From Bacteroidales bacterium (GTDB taxonomy: Bacteria > Bacteroidota > Bacteroidia > Bacteroidales > Muribaculaceae): DNA of 34,168 nt. The stretch's first letter is position 1, and the number at the start of each line of letters is the position of its first letter. Made by a program: the position numbers and the translations under genes. The stretch is from positions 1-34,168 of the forward strand of contig QAMW01000016.1 of assembly GCA_003150235.1 (NCBI GenBank), read 5' to 3'. Below, one piece after another: positions 23,966-31,854 of this stretch. The notes under the pieces were generated by a model, which saw only the letters and a list, made by a program, of their open reading frames with translations, was not told where the DNA came from and did not search any database.

Positions 23966-23973
23966 CAAAGTTA
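23966..23973 (-). promoter_or_regulatory. -7 element for glnS
   Basis: TAACTTTG on the minus strand (23973-23966) exactly fits TAnnTTTG, 28 nt before the glnS ATG. A second possible element, TAATTTTG, overlaps its upstream side (23981-23974). No clear -33 is seen. Confidence 0.5.
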
Positions 23974-24035
23974 CAAAATTACTCATTATTTTTAATATTG
24001 CATAACATTAGCCCCGGCTATTTCGTTTAAAAGTC

Positions 24036-25901
24036 ATGAATAGTGCCAAACACTTCATCCATCGTCTACGCAACCGCGCTCATCATGCCGGCATCTACTG
24101 GGAAAAGCAACTGCGTCACTCGATAAACGCTATCAGGGCGATAACCAATGTGCTCGCCGTGATCACGTTTGCCGCCGGTGTCGCCTGTGTGCTGTTTCTG
24201 ATCACGTATGCGGGTTACGACCACGAGCCGGAAAGGATAAGGACCATATTTCACTTTCTGCACGTAATCCAGGGCATATTCGCATTCAACGTAATATTTA
24301 ACCTCGTATTCAATACCCGCAAGACATTCCGCGACACCAAGGCTATAAAATGGATTGTGGATATCGCGATACTATCCACGCTGTTACCGCTAATGTATCC
24401 GGAGCCGGAAAACCCGTGGATAAAGTGGCTCGCGACACTGCTTTACGGCAACAAGTATTTTCTGATCACGATGTTCTGCTACGCAGTAGTCGACATAAGC
24501 TACGGCATAATTCATATCATGGGGAAGCGCACCAACCCGTCGCTGATGCTGTCGTGCAGCTTTCTCTTTTTCATATTTCTGGGGTCTTACCTGCTGATGA
24601 TGCCCAAATGTACCTACGAGGGCATATCGTATATCGACTCGCTGTTTGTGGCGACAAGCGCGGTGTGCATAACCGGGCTGACCACAATCGACGTGGCTAC
24701 CACCTTCACCCCGCTCGGGCTCTTCGTGCTCGGGATGCTCATCCAGATAGGCGCGCTCGGCGTGATGACCTTCACGAGCTTCTTCGCACTGTTTTTCAGC
24801 GGCGGCACGTCGATTTACAGTCAGCTGATGGTAAAGGACATGATCTACACCGAGTCGGTCAACTCCCTTCTCCCCACCCTGCTCTACATATTCATGTTCA
24901 CGGTAGTGGTGGAAGCGATTGGCGCACTCGGTATATGGTGGTCGATATATGATGTGCTTGACATGCCGGTCAAGGAGCAGATTGAGTTTTCGGTGTTTCA
25001 CGCCGTGTCGGCATTCTCCAACGCGGGATTTTCCAATCTGCCGGGAGGAATGTCAAATCCCGCACTGATGAACAGCGACCAGTCGGTATATCTTGTCATC
25101 AGCGCGCTTGTGTTTGCCGGGTCAATAGGATTTCCCATACTCGTCAACTTCCGCAACGCCTTCTTCGAGCACCTGCGCCGTATGTGGCGACATCTCAGAA
25201 ACCGGTCAATGACAGGACGACCGGTACACATCTATAATCTCAACACGAAGATAGCGCTTTACGCCACGCTCATCATATTTGCCGTGAGCATCGTGGTATT
25301 TTTCATCCTTGAGCGTAACAACACGCTTGCCGGATTCAGCCTTTACGACCAGATCGTGCAGTCGATATTCAACTCCACCACCCCGCGCAGCTCTGGATTT
25401 GTCTCGGTCAACCCCGCCAATTTCCTTAATGTGACGCTTGTGTTCGTGTTGTTTCTGATGTGGATAGGGGGCGCCTCACAGTCAACCGCAGGCGGAATAA
25501 AAGTCAACACCTTTGCGGCAATCCTCATCAACCTGAAGGCAATAGTGCTCGGACACAAGAAGGTGACGGCATTCAACCGCACCATCGCCACAGCGTCGAT
25601 ACGCCGTGCCAACGCAGTCGTCACTCTCTCGATACTCTCCTATACGCTGCTCTCGCTCATCATCCTGCTCCTTGAACCGCATCTGCCGGCGAGAAGCCTC
25701 CTGTTTGAGACCTCATCGGCACTGTTCACCGTAGGCTCGTCGCTCGGTGTAACGCCGATGCTGTCAACTGCGTCGAAAGCTGTACTGATATCGGCGATGT
25801 TCCTGGGTCGTGTAGGCATCATCTCGCTGCTCATAGGCGTGACGGGCAACAGGCATGACTATCCCGTGCAATATCCAACAGACAACATAATAATCAACTG
25901 A
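24036..25901 (+). CDS. trkH: TrkH/KtrB-family potassium channel subunit
   Basis: A 621-residue inner-membrane protein that conducts K+ uptake. The four pore loops of the SKT family are visible: Cys-Ile-Thr-Gly-Leu-Thr at 211-216, Ser-Asn-Ala-Gly-Phe-Ser at 328-333, Arg-Ser-Ser-Gly-Phe at 451-455 and Gly-Ser-Ser-Leu-Gly-Val-Thr near 567-573, each with the filter glycine. About 170 residues precede the first pore unit and contain extra hydrophobic helices (about 35-60, 75-95, 105-120, 140-160), longer than in short KtrB proteins and seen in Bacteroidetes members. The regulatory TrkA-type gene starts 12 nt downstream, so the pair forms one transport operon. Confidence 0.92.
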   Translation: MNSAKHFIHRLRNRAHHAGIYWEKQLRHSINAIRAITNVLAVITFAAGVACVLFLITYAGYDHEPERIRTIFHFLHVIQGIFAFNVIFNLVFNTRKTFRDTKAIKWIVDIAILSTLLPLMYPEPENPWIKWLATLLYGNKYFLITMFCYAVVDISYGIIHIMGKRTNPSLMLSCSFLFFIFLGSYLLMMPKCTYEGISYIDSLFVATSAVCITGLTTIDVATTFTPLGLFVLGMLIQIGALGVMTFTSFFALFFSGGTSIYSQLMVKDMIYTESVNSLLPTLLYIFMFTVVVEAIGALGIWWSIYDVLDMPVKEQIEFSVFHAVSAFSNAGFSNLPGGMSNPALMNSDQSVYLVISALVFAGSIGFPILVNFRNAFFEHLRRMWRHLRNRSMTGRPVHIYNLNTKIALYATLIIFAVSIVVFFILERNNTLAGFSLYDQIVQSIFNSTTPRSSGFVSVNPANFLNVTLVFVLFLMWIGGASQSTAGGIKVNTFAAILINLKAIVLGHKKVTAFNRTIATASIRRANAVVTLSILSYTLLSLIILLLEPHLPARSLLFETSSALFTVGSSLGVTPMLSTASKAVLISAMFLGRVGIISLLIGVTGNRHDYPVQYPTDNIIIN

Positions 25902-25913
25902 CACTTACAGAAT

Positions 25914-26606
25914 ATGCGTTACCTGATAATCGGACTCGGCATCTATGGCGCCAACCTCGCCGTCGACCTCACGGCAATGGGGCATGAAGTAATCGGCGCT
26001 GACAGCGACTCTACCCTTGTGGAAGCGCTGAAAGACAAAATATCGACCGCTTACATCATCGACTCCACCGACGAAGCGGCTTTGTCGGTGCTACCCCTGA
26101 AGACAGTCGACCTGGTGATTGTGGCGATTGGCGAGAATTTCGGCGCAAGCGTGAAGACTGTGGCTTTGCTGCGCAAATTAGGAGTGAAAAACATCTATGC
26201 GCGCGCAGTCGATGAAATCCACGAGACCATATTGCAGGGATTCATGGTCAACCGCATCCTCACCCCCGAACAACGCGCCGCCCGCGAGCTTACGCGTGAG
26301 CTTGAACTGGGATGCAACGTCGATTCGATGCGTATCGACACCGACCGCTATGTGATAAAGTTTGCCGTACCGGAATATTATGTCGGCACTCCGCTCAGCG
26401 AGCTTGATTTTGAAAAAGATTTCAACATCAAGGTAGTGGCGGTGTCACGCCCTACCCCCAAGAAAAACTTCCTTGGAATCACCAGCAATGAATTGCTGAA
26501 ATTAGAAAATCCGTCGCCTGACACCCGACTTGAGGAGGGTGACATCCTCACAGTCATAGGCACCCAGAACGGATTCCGAGACCTCTTTCACCATATTGGC
26601 GGCTGA
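25914..26606 (+). CDS. trkA: TrkA/KtrA-family potassium uptake regulatory subunit
   Basis: A 230-residue cytoplasmic RCK protein. Gly-Leu-Gly-Ile-Tyr-Gly at residues 7-12 is the nucleotide-binding glycine motif of the Rossmann fold, followed by acidic Asp-Ser-Asp at about 29-31 for ribose contact. The C-terminal ~80 residues form a TrkA-C domain ending with Leu-Glu-Glu-Gly-Asp-Ile-Leu-Thr-Val-Ile-Gly. A single RCK unit of this length is the KtrA type, which forms an octameric ring gating the TrkH/KtrB pore in response to nucleotide. Its location directly behind trkH supports this. It ends 10 nt from the convergent Dabb gene, with no obvious terminator. Confidence 0.92.
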   Translation: MRYLIIGLGIYGANLAVDLTAMGHEVIGADSDSTLVEALKDKISTAYIIDSTDEAALSVLPLKTVDLVIVAIGENFGASVKTVALLRKLGVKNIYARAVDEIHETILQGFMVNRILTPEQRAARELTRELELGCNVDSMRIDTDRYVIKFAVPEYYVGTPLSELDFEKDFNIKVVAVSRPTPKKNFLGITSNELLKLENPSPDTRLEEGDILTVIGTQNGFRDLFHHIGG

Positions 26607-26616
26607 GCCGGCGGCA

Positions 26617-26910
26617 TCAGAACTCGTAGTCGACACATGCACGGTCAGCCTTATGTCCGGCAAGCAGTCCGGCGGCAGCCACGTGAGCGGGATGGTTGGC
26701 GTAGATAGCCACATCGGCAAGAGTCGGCACAACGGCTGTCAACACTACGTCCCAGCTTTCGGCGGGGTTTTCGTTGATGCCTACTTCCATTGACTGAAGC
26801 ACGTCAATCTGTGAGGGGAGAGCGAGAAGAGCGTCGCGGAATGCGGCGGCAACGCGGGCACGTTCCTCGGAGGTGCCTGTGAGTTTGAATGTTACGATAT
26901 GCTTTACCAT
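26617..26910 (-). CDS. Dabb-domain protein (stress-responsive A/B barrel)
   Basis: A 97-residue protein covering a single Dabb domain. It opens with Met-Val-Lys-His-Ile-Val-Thr-Phe-Lys-Leu, has a central Gly-Ile-Asn-Glu-Asn segment, and carries Tyr-Ala-Asn-His-Pro-Ala-His near residues 74-80 in the position typical of the family. These are small dimeric ferredoxin-like barrels, often linked to stress but with no assigned reaction in Bacteroidetes. It stands alone, is convergent with trkA, and has a simple-repeat stretch upstream. Confidence 0.85.
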   Translation of the reverse strand: MVKHIVTFKLTGTSEERARVAAAFRDALLALPSQIDVLQSMEVGINENPAESWDVVLTAVVPTLADVAIYANHPAHVAAAGLLAGHKADRACVDYEF

Positions 26911-26930
26911 TGTCGGTTTTTGGTTTAAAG

Positions 26931-27051
26931 TTTAGAGTTGAGGGTTGAAGGTTGAGGGTTTAAAGTTGAGGGTTTAATGGAAAAATCTAAACCATAAACC
27001 ATAAACCATAAACCATAAACTATAAACCTTTTAACCCTATAACCTCATAAT
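26931..27051. repeat. Telomere-like simple repeats (GGTTTAAAGTT, ACCATAA)
   Basis: Irregular GAGGGTTGAAGGTTGAGGG-type units (26931-26980) are followed by about five head-to-tail heptamers of ACCATAA (26991-27025, one unit ACTATAA) and then TTTTAACCCTATAACCTCAT, which is the reverse complement of 1087-1117. No gene is present. Confidence 0.75.
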
Positions 27052-27075
27052 CCCGGCAAGACGTCCGGCTTGCCG

Positions 27076-28692
27076 TTATTGACGATAGAGGCGTTCGCGG
27101 GCGGCGGCTACACGCTCGTCGGTGATATAGTCGTCGTAGTCCATCATCTTGTCGATTATGCCGTTGGGCGTAAGCTCGATGATACGGTTGGCGACGGTCT
27201 GGATGAACTCGTGGTCATGCGACGCAAAAAGCAGGTTGCCCTTGAATGTCTGCAGGGTATTGTTGAACGCCTGGATTGACTCAAGGTCGAGATGGTTGGT
27301 CGGCGAGTCAAGTATGAGCGTGTTGGCATCCTTCATCATCATGCGCGCGATCATACATCTCATCTTCTCGCCTCCGGAAAGCACCGAGGCTTTCTTCAAC
27401 ACCTCCTCGCCTGAGAAAAGCATCTTTCCGAGAAATCCTTTCAGGTATATCTCGCTTGAATCGTCGCTCCATTGACAAAGCCAGTCGACAAGGTTCATGT
27501 CAGTGTTGAAAAATTTGCTGTTGTCAAGCGGCAGATATGCGGTGGTGATGGTCTGTCCCCAGTCGTAAGTGCCTTCATCCGCCTTGCGGTTGCCGGTCAC
27601 GATTTCAAAGAGCGCGGTCATGGCTCTCGGGTCATGACTCAGGAATGCCACCTTGTCGCCCTTCTCGATGGTGAAGTTGACATCCTTAAACAGGGTTTCG
27701 CCATCCACGGAAGCAGTAAGCCCGTGCACCTCAAGTATCTTGTTGCCCGGTTCACGCGCAGGGGTGAAGATTATGCCGGGATAGCGGCGCGACGACGGCT
27801 GAATCTCCTCCACATTAAGTTTTTCAAGCATCTTCTTGCGCGAGGTGGTCTGCTTCGACTTAGCCACATTTGCCGAGAACCGCTGAATGAACTCAAGGAG
27901 CTCCTTGCGCTTTTCCTCGGCTTTCTTATTCTGTTGCTGCTGCTGGCGCAATGCAAGCTGCGACGACTCGTACCAGAAGCTGTAGTTTCCGGCAAAGAGG
28001 GTCATCTTATTATAGTCGATGTCGAGAGTATGGGTACACACGGAGTCAAGGAAGTGACGGTCGTGGGACACGACGAGCACCGTATTTTCAAACTTCGAGA
28101 GATAATCCTCAAGCCAGGCAACGGTGTCGAGGTCGAGGTCGTTGGTAGGCTCGTCGAGGAGAAGATTGTCGGGGTTGCCGAAAAGCGCCTTTGCGAGAAG
28201 CACACGCACCTTTTCGTTACCGCTCATGTCCTTCATCAGCATGTGATGTTTCTCCTCCTTTATTCCGAGACCGCTGAGCAGCGCGGCAGCATCGCTCTCG
28301 GCGTTCCAGCCTTCGAGCTCCGCAAATTTTTCCTCCAGCTCGGCGGCACGTACACCATCCTCATCAGAGAAATCAGGCTTGGCGTAGATAGCGTCTTTCT
28401 CCTTTATTATATCCCAGAGCACGGTGTGACCCTGAAGCACGGTGTCGAGCACCGTACACTCGTCAAACTTGAAGTGATCCTGCTCAAGCACCGACATGCG
28501 TTCGCCGGGACCCTGCGACACCGAGCCGTGGGTAGGTGAAAGCTGATCGCTGAGAATACGCATCAATGTGGATTTTCCCGCACCGTTGGCACCGATTATA
28601 CCGTAACAGTTGCCGGGAGTGAACTTGAGATTGACATCCTGAAAAAGTACGCGTTTACCGAATTGCTGTGTTAAATTATTGACCGCTATCAT
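27076..28692 (-). CDS. ABC-F ATPase, YbiT-like, second Walker A degenerate
   Basis: A 538-residue soluble protein with two ABC domains joined by a charged linker (about 240-300), the layout of ABC-F translation factors that bind the ribosomal E site; the N-terminus (Gln-Gln-Phe-Gly-Lys-Arg-Val-Leu-Phe) and length fit the YbiT group. Domain 1: Walker A Gly-Ala-Asn-Gly-Ala-Gly-Lys-Ser (34-41), signature Met-Ser-Gly-Asn-Glu-Lys, Walker B Leu-Leu-Leu-Asp-Glu-Pro. Domain 2: signature Leu-Ser-Gly-Gly-Glu-Lys and Leu-Ile-Leu-Asp-Ser-Pro-Thr-Asn-His-Leu-Asp are present. However, the Walker A position reads Leu-Ser-His-Asp-Pro-Arg-Ala-Met-Thr with no Gly-Lys-Thr, and the Walker B glutamate is serine. 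ATP turnover by site 2 is doubtful. It is monocistronic. Confidence 0.9.
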   Translation of the reverse strand: MIAVNNLTQQFGKRVLFQDVNLKFTPGNCYGIIGANGAGKSTLMRILSDQLSPTHGSVSQGPGERMSVLEQDHFKFDECTVLDTVLQGHTVLWDIIKEKDAIYAKPDFSDEDGVRAAELEEKFAELEGWNAESDAAALLSGLGIKEEKHHMLMKDMSGNEKVRVLLAKALFGNPDNLLLDEPTNDLDLDTVAWLEDYLSKFENTVLVVSHDRHFLDSVCTHTLDIDYNKMTLFAGNYSFWYESSQLALRQQQQQNKKAEEKRKELLEFIQRFSANVAKSKQTTSRKKMLEKLNVEEIQPSSRRYPGIIFTPAREPGNKILEVHGLTASVDGETLFKDVNFTIEKGDKVAFLSHDPRAMTALFEIVTGNRKADEGTYDWGQTITTAYLPLDNSKFFNTDMNLVDWLCQWSDDSSEIYLKGFLGKMLFSGEEVLKKASVLSGGEKMRCMIARMMMKDANTLILDSPTNHLDLESIQAFNNTLQTFKGNLLFASHDHEFIQTVANRIIELTPNGIIDKMMDYDDYITDERVAAARERLYRQ

Positions 28693-28733
28693 ATTATATA
28701 TGTTGAAATATACTCGTATTCAAATTAAGACTG

Positions 28734-28741
28734 CAAAGGTA
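28734..28741 (-). promoter_or_regulatory. -7 element for the ABC-F gene
   Basis: TACCTTTG on the minus strand (28741-28734) exactly fits TAnnTTTG, about 42 nt before the ATG at 28692. No clear -33 TTTG is seen. Confidence 0.55.
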
Positions 28742-28763
28742 CAAAATATTTGCCGAAATTTAG

Positions 28764-28771
28764 TAATTTTG
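28764..28771 (+). promoter_or_regulatory. -7 element for the DUF4293 gene
   Basis: TAATTTTG fits TAnnTTTG, about 35 nt before the ATG at 28806. It forms a divergent pair with the ABC-F promoter, the two -7 elements only 22 nt apart. Confidence 0.5.
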
Positions 28772-28805
28772 CCTATATAATCAACTCATTCTAATCTAAA
28801 TTGTT

Positions 28806-29222
28806 ATGGTAATCCAACGCTGGCAAACAGTATTCCTCCTCCTCGCCGCCATCTGCATGGCTCTCGTATCATCCCTGTCACTTGGCACGGGCACATTACC
28901 CTGCGGCGACACCGGCGACCTAAGTCCCCTTACCTTCCAGCCGCTGTTCATCGTCAATATCCTTGTGACGGTGCTTCTTGTGATTGACATTTTCCTGTTC
29001 AAGAATCTGAAACTGCAGAAAAAGGTGGCGTTAGTCAGCATCTTGCTTGAAATAGTTTCGATAGTAATCTTAGGATTGCTTATGCTGCCGCCGCTGGAAT
29101 ATATTCAAGATATGTCGTGGACGGCTACACTGCCCCCGGTTGCACTCGTGTTTACTATCCTGGCGCGTCAGCGCATGGCTGCCGATGAGCGTCTGCTGAA
29201 GAGCTACGACAGGATAAGGTGA
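28806..29222 (+). CDS. DUF4293 membrane protein
   Basis: A 138-residue integral membrane protein. It opens with Val-Ile-Gln-Arg-Trp-Gln-Thr-Val-Phe-Leu-Leu-Leu-Ala, the hallmark of DUF4293, and has four hydrophobic segments (about 8-25, 45-65, 72-92, 105-122), ending with a basic cytoplasmic tail rich in Arg. The family is widespread in Bacteroidetes and of unknown function. The gene is followed at once by simple repeats. Confidence 0.82.
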   Translation: MVIQRWQTVFLLLAAICMALVSSLSLGTGTLPCGDTGDLSPLTFQPLFIVNILVTVLLVIDIFLFKNLKLQKKVALVSILLEIVSIVILGLLMLPPLEYIQDMSWTATLPPVALVFTILARQRMAADERLLKSYDRIR

Positions 29223-29480
29223 GAGTTGTCAGTTGGGAGTTGTCAGTTGTCAGTTGGGAGTTGTCAGATTGTAGGGGAGGCGCGTAGCAGTAGGGGCTTG
29301 TGGAAGCAAGCCCGCGCAAGGCTGCGGTGTTACCCGGATGTTTCCGCGTGTGTGCGGGCGGCCTCCCAGCCGCCCCTACAGCTACGCGGTAATCAGTTGA
29401 GAGTTGTCAGTTGGGAGTTGTCAGTTGTCAGAGAGGGCGTTAGGGGCGCTAAGGGCACTAAGGGCACTAAGGGCGTTAGG
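29223..29480. repeat. GTCAGTTGGGAGTT and AAGGGCACT tandem repeats
   Basis: AGTTGTCAGTTGGGAGTT units occur at 29223-29268 and again at 29396-29432, on either side of the REP-like pair at 29281-29389. A separate run of (T)AAGGGCACTAAGGGC repeats lies at about 29440-29478. The open frame across this stretch is repeat-derived. From 29480 to 29621 I see only AT-rich upstream sequence of the next gene. Confidence 0.75.
29281..29389. repeat. Head-to-head pair of REP-like palindromes, family 1
   Basis: Unit 1 (29281-29316, inverted) has GGGCTTG/CAAGCCC (29294-29300/29307-29313). Unit 2 (29354-29389, direct) has GGGCGGC/GCCGCCC (29356-29362/29369-29375). Each carries the CGCGTAGC...TAGGGG edge or its complement. 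Two inverted units about 40 nt apart resemble a BIME. Confidence 0.8.
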
Positions 29481-29621
29481 GAGGTGGGAAGTGTTGCAAT
29501 CGGTTGAGAAGTGTTAAATCGGAGTTAAAGCATAGCGCCGTTTTAAACGCCCGATTGTTATTAACGTCAAAGTATCAGTAAACGACGAAAACAACTTAAC
29601 AATCAAATAAAACTTTAACTT

Positions 29622-30188
29622 ATGAAAAAAGGAATCTTATCAATCGCAGTCGTAGCTGCATCGCTTTTCTCTTTCAACGCTTTCGCGCAGGACAAGTCAG
29701 CAACCCCCGACTGCTGTAATACACCGGCACAATGCGTCAACGCCCAGGCTTGCCCTGCAAATCCGCAGGCTTGCCCCGGAAATCCCCAGGCGTGTCCCGT
29801 TCAGAGACCATGTGCCGACCCGTTTGCAGGCATCAACCTCACCCAGGAGCAGCAGACCAAACTCACCGCTCTCCGCGAAAAGTGCAAGACCAACCGTGCA
29901 GCTGCCGACAAGGCTCGTAAGGACCGCTTCCAGCAGCGCGACTCGATGGTGCGCGCCAACAAGAAGCAGCGTCTCGAGGAGGTAAAGGCAATTCTTACCC
30001 CTGAGCAGTACGTGGTATTTCTTGAAAACATGGTAGTGGCAAATCCCGGTCATGACCGCGGTCCCGCTCCCCACAAGATGCATGCGATGAAAAAGGGCGA
30101 CAAAAAGCTCGACATGAAGCGCGCCGACAGGAAAGGCGACAAAAAGCAGGATGTAAAGCGCGCCGATAAAAACACCGCGCAGAAATAA
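29622..30188 (+). CDS. Periplasmic Spy/CpxP-like protein with Cys-rich N-terminus
   Basis: A 188-residue protein with a Sec signal (Met-Lys-Lys, hydrophobic core, cleavage after Phe-Ala near residue 22). The mature N-terminus is unusual: seven cysteines within residues 31-64, with repeats of the form Cys-Pro-x-Asn-Pro-Gln-Ala. The middle (about 70-140) is helical and carries the Spy/CpxP signature twice, Leu-Thr-Gln-Glu-Gln near 72 and Leu-Thr-Pro-Glu-Gln near 124. The C-terminal ~30 residues are a duplicated Lys/Asp-rich tail (Lys-Gly-Asp-Lys-Lys, then Lys-Arg-Ala-Asp). Spy-like proteins act as periplasmic chaperones or envelope stress sensors; the Cys cluster also suggests metal binding or disulfides. 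A strong terminator follows. Confidence 0.75.
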   Translation: MKKGILSIAVVAASLFSFNAFAQDKSATPDCCNTPAQCVNAQACPANPQACPGNPQACPVQRPCADPFAGINLTQEQQTKLTALREKCKTNRAAADKARKDRFQQRDSMVRANKKQRLEEVKAILTPEQYVVFLENMVVANPGHDRGPAPHKMHAMKKGDKKLDMKRADRKGDKKQDVKRADKNTAQK

Positions 30189-30209
30189 ATACATTCGATA
30201 TCAGCAGTT

Positions 30210-30242
30210 AACGGCTTCCCTCACGGGGAGCCGTTATTTTTT
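30210..30242 (+). terminator. Rho-independent terminator of the Spy-like gene
   Basis: AACGGCTTCCC and GGGGAGCCGTT form an 11-bp stem with one G-T pair around TCAC, followed by A and a run of seven or more T. Confidence 0.92.
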
Positions 30243-30259
30243 TGACATTTTTATGACAC

Positions 30260-30286
30260 TTTGTTAAAATTTTTTGTTTATATTTG
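30260..30286 (+). promoter_or_regulatory. Promoter of gdhA
   Basis: TATATTTG at 30279-30286 exactly fits TAnnTTTG. TTTG at 30260-30263 lies 15 nt upstream, slightly closer than the usual -33 spacing. The start codon is about 30 nt beyond the predicted start of transcription. Confidence 0.6.
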
Positions 30287-30321
30287 TGTATGAATCATTC
30301 ATAACTTAATACACATTAGAT

Positions 30322-31659
30322 ATGGATATCAATAATATCATGAACGCCCTTGAGGCGAAACACCCGGGAGAGAAAGAGTATCTTCAGGCAGTCAGGGAAG
30401 TGTTACTATCAGTAGGCGATGTCTACAACAAGCATCCCGAATTTGAGAAGGCGCGTATCATCGAGCGTATGGTCGAGCCTGACCGTATCGTGACATTCCG
30501 CGTCACCTGGACCGACGATAAGGGAGAGGTGCAGACCAATCTCGGCTATCGCGTACAATTCAACAACGCCATAGGCCCGTATAAGGGGGGCATACGCTTC
30601 CATGCATCGGTCAACCTTTCGATACTTAAGTTCCTCGGATTTGAACAGACATTCAAAAACGCTCTTACCACCCTTCCGATGGGAGGAGCAAAAGGAGGCA
30701 GCGACTTCTCTCCGCGCGGAAAGAGCGACCGCGAGATAATGAGATTCTGCCAGGCATTCATCCTCGGATTGTGGAAAAATCTGGGTCCCGACCGCGACGT
30801 GCCCGCCGGCGACATCGGCGTAGGCGGCAGAGAGGTAGGATATATGTATGGCATGTACAAGAAACTCGTCGACGAGCACACCGGCACATTCACCGGCAAG
30901 GGACTTGACTTCGGCGGTTCACGCATCCGACCCGAGGCTACAGGCTACGGCGCCATCTACTTTGTCAACAACATGCTTGCCCGCAAAGGCGAGTCGATAA
31001 AGGGAAAGACCGTTGCTATCTCCGGCTTCGGCAATGTGGCGTGGGGTGCAGCCCTGAAAGCCACCGAGCTTGGGGCAAAGGTAGTGACCATCTCGGGTCC
31101 CGACGGCTATGTATATGACCCCGACGGTATCTCCGGCGACAAAATCAGCTATATGCTCGAGCTTCGCGCATCGGGCAATGACATCGTGGAGCCATACGCG
31201 GAGAAATACCCCAACGCCACCTTCTTCCCCGGCAGGAAGCCCTGGGAGCAGAAAGTGGACATCGCCCTGCCTTGTGCCACACAGAACGAGCTTGACGGCG
31301 ACGATGCCAAGCAGCTTGTCGACAACAAGGTGCAGCTCGTGGCTGAAGTGTCAAACATGGGTTGCACACCCGAAGCTATCGACCATTTCATCGAGACGCG
31401 CACCAACTATGCGCCCGGAAAGGCAGTTAACGCAGGCGGTGTGGCGACATCCGGTCTGGAAATGAGCCAGAACGCCATGCACCTCACCTGGAGCGCCGAG
31501 GAGGTCGACGAGAAGCTTCACGGCATCATGGATGCCATCCATGAGCAGTGTGTGAAATACGGCACCGAGCCCGACGGCTACATCAACTACATGAAGGGCG
31601 CCAATATCGCCGGTTTCATGAAGGTTGCTAATGCCATGATGGAGCAAGGTATAATCTAA
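30322..31659 (+). CDS. gdhA: NADP-type glutamate dehydrogenase
   Basis: A 445-residue hexameric-type glutamate dehydrogenase converting 2-oxoglutarate and ammonia to glutamate in the cytoplasm. Lys-Gly-Gly-Ile-Arg-Phe-His (88-94) and Pro-Met-Gly-Gly-Ala-Lys-Gly-Gly-Ser-Asp-Phe (119-129, catalytic Lys124) form the substrate site. Gly-Phe-Gly-Asn-Val-Ala near 236 is the dinucleotide-binding glycine motif. Length and motifs fit the small GDH subfamily with anabolic NADP(H) use, although cofactor choice cannot be proven by eye. Own promoter and own terminator, so monocistronic. Confidence 0.96.
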   Translation: MDINNIMNALEAKHPGEKEYLQAVREVLLSVGDVYNKHPEFEKARIIERMVEPDRIVTFRVTWTDDKGEVQTNLGYRVQFNNAIGPYKGGIRFHASVNLSILKFLGFEQTFKNALTTLPMGGAKGGSDFSPRGKSDREIMRFCQAFILGLWKNLGPDRDVPAGDIGVGGREVGYMYGMYKKLVDEHTGTFTGKGLDFGGSRIRPEATGYGAIYFVNNMLARKGESIKGKTVAISGFGNVAWGAALKATELGAKVVTISGPDGYVYDPDGISGDKISYMLELRASGNDIVEPYAEKYPNATFFPGRKPWEQKVDIALPCATQNELDGDDAKQLVDNKVQLVAEVSNMGCTPEAIDHFIETRTNYAPGKAVNAGGVATSGLEMSQNAMHLTWSAEEVDEKLHGIMDAIHEQCVKYGTEPDGYINYMKGANIAGFMKVANAMMEQGII

Positions 31660-31676
31660 AGATTATAAGCTTAAAC

Positions 31677-31716
31677 AAAAAAGGTGCTGTCCCGGATTCG
31701 GGCCAGCACCTTTTTT
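31677..31716 (+). terminator. Rho-independent terminator of gdhA
   Basis: AAAAAAGGTGCTG (31677-31689) pairs with CAGCACCTTTTTT (31704-31716), with an inner CCCG/CGGG extension after one mismatch. It is nearly symmetric, so it could work on both strands. Confidence 0.9.
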
Positions 31717-31735
31717 GTTAGCAACTCATCGGACA

Positions 31736-31833
31736 GCGCGGGCGAGCTTCCACTCGCCCCTACATCGGCTTGGGAATCAGGGCATAAAGCGTTGTGGCGC
31801 GTAGCTATAGGGGCGCCTGGAAGGGCGCCCGCG
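31736..31833. repeat. Inverted pair of REP-like palindromes, family 1
   Basis: Unit 1 (direct) has GGGCGAG/CTCGCCC at 31740-31746/31753-31759. Unit 2 (inverted, 31796-31833) has GGGCGCC/GGCGCCC at 31811-31817/31824-31830 after GCGTAGCTATAG. The loops CTTCCA and TGGAAG are reverse complements, showing the inverted order. Confidence 0.8.
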
Positions 31834-31854
31834 ATGCGTCATGGAGAGAAATCG

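Noticed and set aside
26991..27025. CRISPR-like array
   Set aside because: Units are 7 bp without spacers; this is a simple tandem repeat and no cas gene is near.
27472..28539. Plus-strand frame of 355 codons
   Set aside because: It is the antisense of the ABC-F gene and shows no domain.
29226..29507. Plus-strand frame of 93 codons
   Set aside because: It translates the GTCAGTT tandem repeats and REP-like units; no homology or start signal.
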